This document shows positions 45,997 through 55,094 of a DNA stretch of 64,000 bases, one piece after another. Every line of letters starts with the position of its first letter. Within the stretch, counting starts at the first letter, position 1. The position numbers and the translations under genes were made by a program. Source of the stretch: Tenacibaculum tangerinum (GTDB lineage Bacteria > Bacteroidota > Bacteroidia > Flavobacteriales > Flavobacteriaceae). The stretch covers positions 248,001 through 312,000 of the forward strand of contig NZ_CP122539.1 in assembly GCF_029853675.1 (NCBI RefSeq), in the 5' to 3' direction. A model generated the notes under the pieces. That model was not told the DNA's origin. It saw nothing but the letters and a program-made list of their open reading frames with translations, and did not search any database.

Positions 45997-48926
45997 ATGA
46001 ATAGAAAGACTCTTACGTTATTAGCTTTTGCTTTCATCCAAATAATAAAAGCCCAACAAATAGGTGCTGACCCACTATTAGCAAAAGATTCCATAGCTCA
46101 AAAAGTTTGGGTTGATAGTATTATGAAGAATATGTCTATAGATGAAAAAATCGGACAACTTTTTATGGTGCAAGCCTATTCAAACAAAGATAAAGAGCAT
46201 GAAAACTTTATTTCAAATATGATTACCAAATACCATGTTGGAAATCTTATTTTTATGCAAGGCACACCAGATAAGCAAGTCGTTTTAAATAACAAATACC
46301 AAGAGTTAGCTAAAACACCCTTACTCATAGGGTTTGATGGCGAATGGGGGTTAGATATGCGTTTAAAAAATGCCTACCGTTTTCCGTGGAATATGACGTT
46401 AGGAGCTGTTGAAGATAACTCCTTATTAGAAGAAGTAGGAAAGAGAATAGGCGAGCACTGTAAACGTGTAGGAATTCACATGAATTTTGCTCCTGTGGTA
46501 GATGTAAATACCAACCCCAATAACCCCATTATAGGAAACCGTTCGTTTGGAGAAAAAAAGAGAATGTTGCTGAAAAAGCAATTGCATTTACGAAAGGAAT
46601 GCAAGGAGTAGGAGTGTTGGCAAATGCGAAACACTTTCCAGGGCATGGAGATACAGAGACAGATTCACACCATACCTTACCTACCATTAATTTTAGCAAA
46701 GAGCGATTAAACTCGGTAGAGTTATACCCTTTTAAAAAAATAGTTGATGCAGGAGTGGGAAGTATAATGACAGCACATTTAAGCATTCCGGCATTAGAAA
46801 GCAACCCTAAATTACCAACATCGCTATCAAAAAATGTAGTAACCGATTTATTACAAAATGAATTAGGATTTAAAGGTTTGGTAATTACTGATGGATTGAA
46901 TATGAAAGGAGCTGCAAATTATTCAACACCCGCAGAAATTGATTTAGCAGCCATCTTAGCAGGGAACGACATGCTGTTGATTCCACAAGATGTACCCGGT
47001 TCAATAAAGCTGATAAAAGAAGCACTTTTAGAAGGAAAATTAACCGAAGCACGGTTAAATCATTCCGTAGAAAAAATACTAAAAGCAAAATACATAGCAG
47101 GTTTACATAAGTATCAACCGATATCCACAGAAAACGTAGTTAAAGATTTGAATACTCCTTACGATGAAGTTTTGCACCGTAAGTTGATTAAAAGTTCAAT
47201 TACGGTTTTAAAAAATGAAGGGAATGTATTACCAATAAAAAATCTTCAAGATAAAAAAATAGCATATGTTTCTCTAGGAAACGATGAGGGTTCACATTTT
47301 TATGAAATGCTTAAAAATTACACAAAAGTTGATGAGGTTTCAGATACGCACTTAGATGTATTACTTCAGAAATTGGAAAAATATAATGTAGTAATCGTAG
47401 GCTTTCACAAATCAAATAAAAATCCATGGAAAGGATATAAGTTTTCGAATAAAGACTTAGTTTGGTTACAAGAAATAGCAAGAAACCATACCGTTATATT
47501 AGATGCTTTTGCAAGTCCGTATAGTTTACTTCAAGTGCCTTCTTTTACCAATATCGAAGCGGTAGTTATGTCTTATCAAAATAGTAAGTTGGCTCAAGAA
47601 TTATCAGCACAAGCGCTATTTGGAGCTTTCGAGCTTACAGGAAAATTACCAGTATCTATTAATGATGATTTTAAAGTGGGAGATGGAGTATTTATAAAAG
47701 GGCTAGACGTATTGCAATATACCATACCTGAAGAAGCTGGAGTTTCATCAGAAAAATTATCAATTATCGATAAAAGAATCGATACTATTTTAAAAGAAAA
47801 AATGACTCCCGGAGGCCAAATACTGGTAGCTAAAAATGGAAAAGTAATTTATAATAAGAGCTTTGGTTACCATACCTTAGAAAAAAAACGTCCTGTTAAA
47901 AACTCTGACGTATATGATTTAGCTTCTCTAACTAAAATTCTAGCTTCTGTGCCTATGATAATGAAAGCAGAAGAAGAGAGAAAAATCAGTTTATTCTCTA
48001 GTTTAGGAGACTTGGTGCCAAGGTATAGGAATTCAAATAAAGATACCTTATTAATAAAAGAGATATTATCACATTTTGGTCGTTTACGTTCGTGGATTCC
48101 TTTTTATTTAGACACTAAAGACAGTGTAACAGGACAAAATTCTACAAAATTTTATAGAAGAAAGCGAACTCCTAGATTCAATATCAAGGTAGCCAACAAT
48201 TTATACCTAGCAAAAGAATATAAAGATTCGATTTATAAACATATTGTAGACTCTGAACAACGAGAACGCGAAGGGTATAAGTACAGTGATTTAGGCTATT
48301 ATATATTTAAAGAAGTTTTAGAAAGAAAATACCATCGGCCTCTAGATAGATTGGTAGAAGAACAGTTTTATAAATCGTTGGGAGCTTATAGAATGACCTA
48401 TTTACCCTTGAACAAATTTGCAAAAGATGAAATTGTCCCTACGGAAAAAGATAATTATTACAGAAATCAGTTAGTACATGGGTATGTACACGATATGGGT
48501 GCCGCTATGTTAGGAGGGGTCGGTGGTCATGCTGGCTTATTTGCAAATGCTAATGATGTTGCAAAAATGATGCAGTTATTTTTGCAAGACGGATCTTACG
48601 GAGGAAAAAGATATCTGAAACCAGAGACGATACATAAATTTAACAAACGTTACTATGAGCAAAAAAAGGTACGCAGAGGTTTAGGTTTTGACAAACCCCA
48701 ATTAAATCCTAAAGTAAAAGCTACTTGCGGTTGCGTGTCTGATGTTAGTTTTGGTCATAGTGGTTTTACAGGAACCTATACGTGGGCAGATCCAGCTACC
48801 GGTGTTGTATATGTGTTTTTGTCAAATAGAGTGTATCCGACGATGAAAAATTATGGTTTGGTAAGAAGTAACATGCGAACAAAAATTCAACAAGATATTC
48901 AAGACGCTATTTTGATGGTGGAGTAG
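45997..48926 (+). pseudogene. GH3 beta-N-acetylglucosaminidase/beta-lactamase-fold fusion, split by a frameshift in an A7 tract
   Basis: The gene is in two frames: 45997-46611 (signal peptide TLLALAF-like region, GH3 start MSIDEKIGQLFMVQAYS, substrate loop IGFDGEWGLDMRL, NFAPVVDVNTNPNNPIIGNRSFGE) and 46599-48926 (KHFPGHGDTETDSHH catalytic loop, VITDGLNMKGA nucleophile region, then a C-terminal serine hydrolase domain with SLTK and YSDLGY). Both halves are fully conserved. The break lies in GGAGAAAAAAAG at 46549-46560: adding one A to the A7 run (46553-46559) restores GEKKENVAEKAIAFTKGMQ and one 970-residue protein acting on cell-wall or chitin sugars. Pseudogene, phase variation, recoding or sequencing error all fit. 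Confidence 0.85.
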
Positions 48927-49953
48927 GTGCGAGCTTTGTGTAAAGAAGTACGATGAACAAGGAAGAAAAAAAGTATACAAACGCTATTTTCCAATCAAAG
49001 AATAAACTTAGTGCCCAGCTTTGAATAGTATAAAAAATAGGGAACAAAAACGCATTAAGTCCAAACCTAAAAGTATCGATAAACTCTATTTCATCTACCT
49101 TCTTACTTAACGATTTCCAAATTGTATAAGGAATAAAACTATTTAGTATAATAAGTAAAAATAGCGGTAAAGCATAATTAATACTGGCTGTTTGCCGTGC
49201 AAGTTGTTTTTTACTACTTATAATGCTGTTTACTTTAGCAACCTTTGTAAAATCAATTTGAGCGTTGTTTAAATTTGTTAATGTAGCTTCGTAGTTCTCG
49301 TTTTGTTCTATGTGTACACTTAGGCTTTTTAACTGATTAGACACCTGTTCTTTAATTTCTTTGATTGATTGATTTAGATTTTCTTTGTCGTAATGGTCAT
49401 TAGCTAAAATAGGAGAGCCAAAATGAATTGCCGCTTTTGAAGGGTAGTTAGATACCTGTTGATACGTAATTCCTACAGGTACAATGTGAATTTGAGTATT
49501 TGGAAAATTGTCTAAAGTTTTAAAAATAATTCGAGTAAACCCTTTACTTAAAGGTCGTATGGTTCTATTTTTATTATGACTTCCTTCAGGGAAGATCAAT
49601 AAAGTTTTGTTCTCTTTAAGAATTTCTTGACACTTGTTAAAAATTTCTTCATTCTTCCCCAATTGCTTCACTCCATCTCGTATGCGGTAGATAGGCATCA
49701 TTCCTAGTAAGTTAAAAAATTTAGCAATTGTGGGGTTTTTAAACACAGCAGCTCGTACTAAAAAATTGGTTCTTCTTTGAATGTGTGTAGCAATAAGCAA
49801 GGGGTCTAACAATCCGTTTGGGTGATTTGCAGTAAAAATTACTGCCTGTTTTTTAGGGATGTTATCATTACCAACAACGGTTATTTTCTTTGCATAAAAA
49901 AACAAGCCTGTTTTAACATAAAGTTTAAAAAAATAGTATACTAGTGTTTTCAT
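48907..49953 (-). CDS. PlsC-family acyltransferase
   Basis: A 348-residue membrane acyltransferase of the 1-acyl-glycerol-3-phosphate type. Seen: motif I NHPNGLLD (NHX4D form), motif III FPEGSHN and motif IV VPVGITY. The C-terminal 120 residues hold three or four hydrophobic helices, an addition not found in E. coli PlsC. Role in phospholipid or other lipid acylation. It is directly joined to the BASS transporter gene (stop and start adjoin) and overlaps the GH3 gene by 20 bp on the opposite strand. Confidence 0.87.
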   Translation of the reverse strand: MKTLVYYFFKLYVKTGLFFYAKKITVVGNDNIPKKQAVIFTANHPNGLLDPLLIATHIQRRTNFLVRAAVFKNPTIAKFFNLLGMMPIYRIRDGVKQLGKNEEIFNKCQEILKENKTLLIFPEGSHNKNRTIRPLSKGFTRIIFKTLDNFPNTQIHIVPVGITYQQVSNYPSKAAIHFGSPILANDHYDKENLNQSIKEIKEQVSNQLKSLSVHIEQNENYEATLTNLNNAQIDFTKVAKVNSIISSKKQLARQTASINYALPLFLLIILNSFIPYTIWKSLSKKVDEIEFIDTFRFGLNAFLFPIFYTIQSWALSLFFDWKIAFVYFFSSLFIVLLYTKLAPTPPSK

Positions 49954-50868
49954 CTATTCTCTTTTTCTACCCCAATAGGTGGCTAATAACATTCCAGAAA
50001 AAATATCCCAAACACCCCAAAAAGCTGCTAATAAAGCCATACCGCCCAATCCGTCAAAAAAACTAAAAATTAGAAGTAAGCCTAAGCCGCCATTTTGTAT
50101 TCCAGTTTCAATAGAAATAGTTTTACAATCTCTCATATCTAATTTGAATGATTTTCCAGTTAGGTAGCCTATTACAAAAGCATAAATATTATGAAATATT
50201 ACAAGGAATATTACGAGATGTATATAATTTTTAAAAACATCGGCATTATCGTAAAGAGCAATTACTATTAATAAAAGAAAAAAGAAAATTGAAAAGGGGC
50301 GTAATAATTTATTTATTTTTTTAGCCATTGTATGATGGTAATGGTTTACTAACATTCCTAAAACGATGGGAATTCCTAAAATAAGAAGTACGAGTTTAAA
50401 AATTTCAAAAGGGTTTAAAGAGACACTTTTTAAAATTTTATTTGTGGGTTCGTATAAGCTACCCCACAACTCTAGATTTAAAGGAGTCATGATTAAACAA
50501 ATCAATGTAGTAAAAGCAGTTAAACTAACCGATAGTGCTGCATTACCTTTTGCCATTTTACTAAAAAAGTTAGAAACATTTCCACCAGGGCAAGCGGCTA
50601 TCATCATCATACCTAGCGCAAAACTAGGATAAGGTTTTATAATTAGAATTAATATAAAAGTTAAAAAAGGCAGTAAAATAAATTGAGATAAAAGCCCTAC
50701 GAGTAATGCTTTAGGCTTATTAATTAATCTTTTAAAATCGTAAATTTTAATATCTAAAGCAATTCCAAACATAATTATAGCTAAAGCTATGTTTAGCATC
50801 CAGAGAGCTTCGGTATCAAAATTAATTCGGATAGTATCTATTTGTGAGGTATTAATTTTTGAAAGCAT
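49954..50868 (-). CDS. BASS-family (bile acid:sodium symporter-like) transporter
   Basis: A 304-residue membrane protein with about nine helices. Seen: FGIALDIKIYDF, the conserved ACPGGNVSNFFSKMAKGNAALS segment of the crossover region, and ISIETGIQNGGLGLLLIF. Substrate in bacteria is usually an organic acid rather than a bile acid. Overlaps the DUF4159 gene upstream by 17 bp and adjoins plsC downstream, forming one unit. Confidence 0.88.
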   Translation of the reverse strand: MLSKINTSQIDTIRINFDTEALWMLNIALAIIMFGIALDIKIYDFKRLINKPKALLVGLLSQFILLPFLTFILILIIKPYPSFALGMMMIAACPGGNVSNFFSKMAKGNAALSVSLTAFTTLICLIMTPLNLELWGSLYEPTNKILKSVSLNPFEIFKLVLLILGIPIVLGMLVNHYHHTMAKKINKLLRPFSIFFFLLLIVIALYDNADVFKNYIHLVIFLVIFHNIYAFVIGYLTGKSFKLDMRDCKTISIETGIQNGGLGLLLIFSFFDGLGGMALLAAFWGVWDIFSGMLLATYWGRKRE

Positions 50869-51493
50869 ACTCTATTATATTAGAACCCATTTGTAAAGCT
50901 TTTTCCCTTATTTCTTTCGGATCGTTATGAACAGCAGCATCTTCCCAACCATCATTCAAATCACTTTCATAATCATAAAAAACAATAAGTCTACCTTTAA
51001 AAAATAACCCAAAACCTTGGGGGGGCTTTTTATCGTGTTCGTGAATTTTTGGAAGCCCTTTCGGAAAAGAAAACGTTTGATGATAAATCGGGTGATTATT
51101 CGGAATTTCTTGAAGTTGTAATTCAGGAAAAACTTTTTTCAACTCTCGTTGTATGTATGTGTTTAACCCGTAATTATCTGAAATATGCAAAAACCCGCCA
51201 GAGGTTAAATAATTTCTTAATGTTGTAGCTTCGTTCGTTGTAAAAAATATATTTCCGTGCCCAGTAATAAACGTTATTGGGAAATTAAAAATAGTTTCGT
51301 CATCTAAGGTAACAGTTTGAATGTCGTTATCTATTTGTGTTTTTGTATGTAGATTTACAAATTTTACTAGATTTGGTAGGGCAGTTGGGTTTGCATACCA
51401 ATCGCCACCTCCTTTATATTGTATAATTGCTACTTCTTGAGAGAATAAATTCATACAAAGTAGAAAGAAAATAATGATGGAGAAATTTCTCAT
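50852..51493 (-). CDS. DUF4159 exported protein
   Basis: A 213-residue protein with a signal peptide (FSIIIFFLLCMNLFSQ) and a DUF4159 domain: VAIIQYKGGGDWYANPTALPNL, FPITFITGHGNIFFTTNEATTLRNYLTSGGFLHISDN (glutamine-amidotransferase-like fold), and GRLIVFYDYESDLNDGWED. Function unknown; periplasmic. First gene of the DUF4159-BASS-plsC unit. Confidence 0.85.
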   Translation of the reverse strand: MRNFSIIIFFLLCMNLFSQEVAIIQYKGGGDWYANPTALPNLVKFVNLHTKTQIDNDIQTVTLDDETIFNFPITFITGHGNIFFTTNEATTLRNYLTSGGFLHISDNYGLNTYIQRELKKVFPELQLQEIPNNHPIYHQTFSFPKGLPKIHEHDKKPPQGFGLFFKGRLIVFYDYESDLNDGWEDAAVHNDPKEIREKALQMGSNIIEYAFKN

Positions 51494-51533
51494 ATATAAA
51501 ATTTGGAAGCAATATAGTAAAACGGCAATAAAA

Positions 51534-51562
51534 AAACACCAACATTGAGTCTGTTGGTGTTT
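51534..51562 (-). terminator. Terminator-like hairpin 1 of the gene-free stretch
   Basis: AAACACCAACA pairs with TGTTGGTGTTT (11 bp) around a 7-base loop; on the minus strand a T6 run follows. No minus-strand gene ends here, so it may end an RNA from the intergenic stretch. It is close in sequence to hairpin 2. Confidence 0.6.
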
Positions 51563-51786
51563 AATTTCCCCTTAAATAATAAATTAGGCTTTCAATTTTG
51601 AAAATTCCTTGGTTTTTCAAAAAGCAGTTAATCTATGCGGTGAATTTATTAAAAGTTGTTGCAAATTGAGTTCGGTTACATCCAGATGGGTGTTTTAAGA
51701 CCAACTTTTTATAAAAAGTAGAGTGTTTTTTGGCTTTTTATAGATACAAAAGAAAGATGTAGTTGGCTATGACGAGTCAAGATAAA
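51563..51786. other. Gene-free DNA with a diverged copy of the 41-bp palindrome
   Basis: No protein-coding frame seen. Positions 51669-51716 resemble 51984-52032: both read AGTTCG, four bases, CATCCA, a variable AT, GG.TGTTTT, then end in CTTTTTATAAAA at nearly the same distance (36 against 37 bp). Confidence 0.6.
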
Positions 51787-51817
51787 AAAAACACCAATAC
51801 AATAAATTGGTGTTTTT
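51787..51817 (-). terminator. Terminator-like hairpin 2 of the gene-free stretch
   Basis: AAAAACACCAAT pairs with ATTGGTGTTTTT (12 bp) around ACAATAA; on the minus strand a T run follows. Shares the ACACCAA arm with hairpin 1 but has a different loop. Confidence 0.65.
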
Positions 51818-51980
51818 AGCTTTATAGCTTTTTCCCTTTCTCCCTTTCGCACTGAGAATAAGAGAATTCTCAATAGTATCGTTAAAAGTGTAATTTTAAA
51901 AAATTGAAAACCCCTTCAAGTATTCTCAACTACTAATCCTTAAAATTTCACTCTGTAAATATAGCTAATTGCCACAAAGA

Positions 51981-52021
51981 GGTAGTTCGAAAACATCCAA
52001 ATTGGATGTTTTCGAACTACC
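51981..52021 (-). terminator. 41-bp near-perfect palindrome after the AraC-type gene
   Basis: Two perfect 20-bp arms (GGTAGTTCGAAAACATCCAA and its complement) around one A. It starts 29 bp after the stop of the regulator gene. It may act as its terminator, though no T run follows on the minus strand (TCTTTG); on the plus strand CTTTTTAT follows. It could also be a protein-binding site or repeat element. Confidence 0.7.
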
Positions 52022-52049
52022 TTTTTATAAAATACAATTAGTTTTTTAG

Positions 52050-53216
52050 TTATGTTTTTGTTGAATTTTTAAATTCTACAGGAGTATGTCCGGTATACTT
52101 TTTAAAAACTGTATAGAAAGTAGACTTAGAATTAAATCCAGATTCTAAACCTATTGATGTAATGGTATATTCCCCATAATCAGGGTCTAACAATAATTTT
52201 TTTGCTAAGTTAACCCTCATCTCGTTTAAGTAATCGGTGAATGATTTTTTAGCGATGTTATTAATAATCGAAGAAAGTGTGCTGGAACTTAATTCTATAT
52301 CTTTTGATAAATCTTGTAATGTGTATTTGTTTAGCAAAAATTTTTTTTGTGATTTGATGAATGTATCAATTTGAATAAATTGTTCTTTTTGCTTTTCTAA
52401 ATGATGATCCGAGCAATTTTTTTCAGAAGATAGGTTAATAGTATCAATGTTAAAATTACCGTTTAAATCAATTAAAAGTGAGGCTCTTATTTTCTCACGC
52501 TCTTTTAATAAACGAATTTGTCTTAAACCTTGGTAGCCTAACCAATAAATTAATACTGTAGTAAATATTCTTAACGGATAATATGAAACTAAAAAATTAT
52601 CAAAATTTGAGCGTATTGTTACAGTTAAAGCAATAATCCATAATAAATATCCAATGGTGGATAGTATAAAAAAAGTGTATAACCACTTCAAATTATCATA
52701 CGATAATATCTTTGGAAATAGTTTTTCTTTTTTATAAAGAATGTACATCGAATAGATAAAAATACCCACAGAAGTAAGCATACTAAAAAGTTCTTCTAAA
52801 GAAGAATAACGTTTGTAAATATACTCTAATCTTTCTTCAGAAGCAGAATCACTATAATAAACCACAAAACTTATTTGAGCAATAACTAATAGTAAAAAAA
52901 CAGGGATAACTATTTTTAAAATATTAAAAGACTTTTTAGCTAAATTTAGATAATGTATTAAAAACATATATAAAAAAGGCATAGCTAAAAAATGCCAAGA
53001 AAATTGCATATAAACAAGCTCAAACTTGTTTTGAAGAAGTCCTCTTTCAAGTGCCCAAGATTGAATATTATTTAAAGAGATAACTAAGATTAAGAGATTT
53101 AGATAAACCATACTTTTTTCCCTTCCGTTTTTAGAACAGAAAAGTATGATGCTGAAAGCAAACCCATGAATAGCGCTAATTAGCAAAAAGAGATTAAATA
53201 AATCTGCTACAGTCAA
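52050..53216 (-). CDS. AraC-type regulator with a seven-helix membrane N-terminus
   Basis: A 388-residue one-component regulator. The N-terminal 230 residues hold seven hydrophobic helices; a short linker leads to an AraC-type double HTH (residues about 290-385) with YTLQDLSKDIELSSSTLSSIINN and YTITSIGLESGFNSKSTFYTVFKKYTGHTPVEF. It would bind DNA from the inner membrane, sensing a signal in or through it. No operon partner. The palindrome and hairpins at 51.5-52.0 kb lie just after it and may concern its regulation. Confidence 0.88.
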   Translation of the reverse strand: MTVADLFNLFLLISAIHGFAFSIILFCSKNGREKSMVYLNLLILVISLNNIQSWALERGLLQNKFELVYMQFSWHFLAMPFLYMFLIHYLNLAKKSFNILKIVIPVFLLLVIAQISFVVYYSDSASEERLEYIYKRYSSLEELFSMLTSVGIFIYSMYILYKKEKLFPKILSYDNLKWLYTFFILSTIGYLLWIIALTVTIRSNFDNFLVSYYPLRIFTTVLIYWLGYQGLRQIRLLKEREKIRASLLIDLNGNFNIDTINLSSEKNCSDHHLEKQKEQFIQIDTFIKSQKKFLLNKYTLQDLSKDIELSSSTLSSIINNIAKKSFTDYLNEMRVNLAKKLLLDPDYGEYTITSIGLESGFNSKSTFYTVFKKYTGHTPVEFKNSTKT

Positions 53217-53256
53217 AATAAAAAAATTAACAATAGTTAAATATACAAAAAATCAG

Positions 53257-53967
53257 CTATTGATGTAAATAAGAAATACTCTGTACTACATTTAATCCTG
53301 CTGTTTCTGTTCGTAACCTATTATCTCCTAAAGAAATAGGAGTGAAGTTTTTATGTATAGCATATCGAATTTCATCGATTGAGAAGTCACCTTCTGGGCC
53401 GATAAGAATAATGTACCTAGAATTAGGAGTAGCACTATTTTTTAAAAACTTTTTTTCAGTATTGTCTTCACAATGAGCAATAAAAGTTTCTTCATTAAAG
53501 TCCTTGCTTATAAAATCGGTAAAGGCTGTCGCCTCATTTAATTTAGGAAGTGTGAACTGTAAAGATTGCTTCATAGCCGATTGAATGATTCTTTCAAAAC
53601 GCTCAGTTTTTATAACTGTTCTTTCGGAGTTTTTACAGATGATAGGAGTTATTTCATCAATACCAATTTCTGTAGCTTTTTCTAAAAACCACTCGAAACG
53701 GTCGTTATTTTTAGTAGGGGCAATTGCCACATGAAGGTAATAATTACGAGTACGTAATTTTTCTTCGCAGTTAATAATTTTTGCAACACATTTTTTATCG
53801 CTAGCTATAGTTATTTCTGCAAAAAAGAGGAGTCCATTTCCATTGGTAATATGTAAAATATCGCCTTCTTTTTTTCTTAACACACGCACTATATGTCGAC
53901 TTTCATCTTTGTTGAAAGTTATTTCTTTTGAACTGGAAATTAAATCTGAATTATAAAAAAGCTGCAT
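53257..53967 (-). CDS. rsmE: 16S rRNA (uracil-1498-N3)-methyltransferase RsmE
   Basis: A 236-residue SPOUT methyltransferase. Seen: the N-terminal PUA-like HIVRVLRKKEGD, APTKNNDRFEWFLEKATEIGIDEI, and the SAM knot with IILIGPEGDFSIDEI and SLGDNRLRTETAGLNVV. It modifies U1498 of 16S rRNA. Adjacent to the GNAT gene, sharing one base at its start, so translation is coupled. Confidence 0.96.
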   Translation of the reverse strand: MQLFYNSDLISSSKEITFNKDESRHIVRVLRKKEGDILHITNGNGLLFFAEITIASDKKCVAKIINCEEKLRTRNYYLHVAIAPTKNNDRFEWFLEKATEIGIDEITPIICKNSERTVIKTERFERIIQSAMKQSLQFTLPKLNEATAFTDFISKDFNEETFIAHCEDNTEKKFLKNSATPNSRYIILIGPEGDFSIDEIRYAIHKNFTPISLGDNRLRTETAGLNVVQSISYLHQ

Positions 53968-55085
53968 TATAAATCGAGTTTGTAGGTTCTTCTTCGTTTG
54001 TGAGCTATGGGGTCAAAATCTTTCCATATTTGATGAATTGCATGATTTTCTTCCAATTCAGGGGTTCTGATGCAGTTTTGAATTCCTTTGGCTGAAAATG
54101 CATGGTGAAATTGTTCAAAAATAATGGCAGTTACTCCTTTGTTTTGGTATTCTGGATGAACGCCTATTAAATAAAAGGTAACATTTTTTGAGTTTTTTCT
54201 AGCATTTAATAAATGAAAAATTCCAAAAGGAAAAAGTCTTCCTTTGGCTTTTTGTAGTGCTTCTGAAAAAGAGGGCATTACTATGGCAAAAGCTACAAGT
54301 TTGTGGTTTTTGTCGACTACAAACTTTATGTACTCGGGGTTTATAAAGCTTATGTATTTCTTTTTAAAATACGCTATTTGCGCATCTGAAATAGGTACAT
54401 AGGTTGATAGTTTTGAGTATGTTTCACTAAATAAATTAAACATTTCATCTACATAGGGCATAATCTTAGTTGTAGAAGTAAAGTTTAAAGGAGTTAAGTT
54501 GTACCGTTTTTGTATAATAGTACTAGCTTTTTGATATTTCTTAATATCGACATTTTTAAAAGGAAAAATACTTTCTATATATTCTTTTTCTTTCTTAAAT
54601 CCAAGTTGCTCTAAATGTTTTGCATAATAAGGGTGATTGTACCAAGTAATCATAGTACCTATGTGGTCAAATCCCTCTATAAGTACTCCTGTTTTGTCTA
54701 GGTTGTTAAAGCCTACAGGGCCTTCTATATATTCTAAATTATTTTCACGTCCAATCTCAGCTACTTTATTCAATAATGCTTTAGAAACCTCAATATCGTC
54801 AATAACATCAAACCATCCAAAGCGTATTTTTTTTATGTGTTGTTTCTCTACTTCATAAGAATTAATAATGGCTATGATTCTGCCTACAATTTTATTATTT
54901 CTTAGCGCAATGAAAAAATGAGCTTTTGCATATTCAAATACAGGGTTTTTGTTTTTGTCAAAATTCTCTATTTCATCTTTTATAATGGGAGGTACCCAAT
55001 TTTTATTATTTTTATAAAGAGAAAAAGGAAACTTAACAAATTGTTTCATCTCCTTTTTGGTGGTTATTTCTTTAATTTGAATCAT
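53967..55085 (-). CDS. GNAT-fold protein often mislabelled GTP cyclohydrolase
   Basis: A 372-residue protein conserved in Bacteroidota. It begins QIKEITTKKEMKQFVKFPFSLYKNNKNWVPP; the pattern FFIALRNNKIVGRIIAIIN is a GNAT strand, followed by LEYIEGPVGFNNLDKTGVLIEGF and a second half with IGVHPEYQNKGVTAIIFEQF, the acetyl-CoA-binding motif. It thus resembles a two-lobed acyltransferase. The 'GTP cyclohydrolase' name some homologues carry has no motif support. Substrate unknown. Coupled to rsmE. Confidence 0.8.
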   Translation of the reverse strand: MIQIKEITTKKEMKQFVKFPFSLYKNNKNWVPPIIKDEIENFDKNKNPVFEYAKAHFFIALRNNKIVGRIIAIINSYEVEKQHIKKIRFGWFDVIDDIEVSKALLNKVAEIGRENNLEYIEGPVGFNNLDKTGVLIEGFDHIGTMITWYNHPYYAKHLEQLGFKKEKEYIESIFPFKNVDIKKYQKASTIIQKRYNLTPLNFTSTTKIMPYVDEMFNLFSETYSKLSTYVPISDAQIAYFKKKYISFINPEYIKFVVDKNHKLVAFAIVMPSFSEALQKAKGRLFPFGIFHLLNARKNSKNVTFYLIGVHPEYQNKGVTAIIFEQFHHAFSAKGIQNCIRTPELEENHAIHQIWKDFDPIAHKRRRTYKLDL

Positions 55086-55094
55086 TTTTTGAAT

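Noticed and set aside
46599-46611. Two separate overlapping GH3 genes
   Set aside because: The two frames together make one complete family member and the junction lies in an A7 tract; a single broken gene is the simpler reading.
53967-55085. GTP cyclohydrolase label
   Set aside because: No GTP-cyclohydrolase motif; the visible patterns are those of a GNAT fold.
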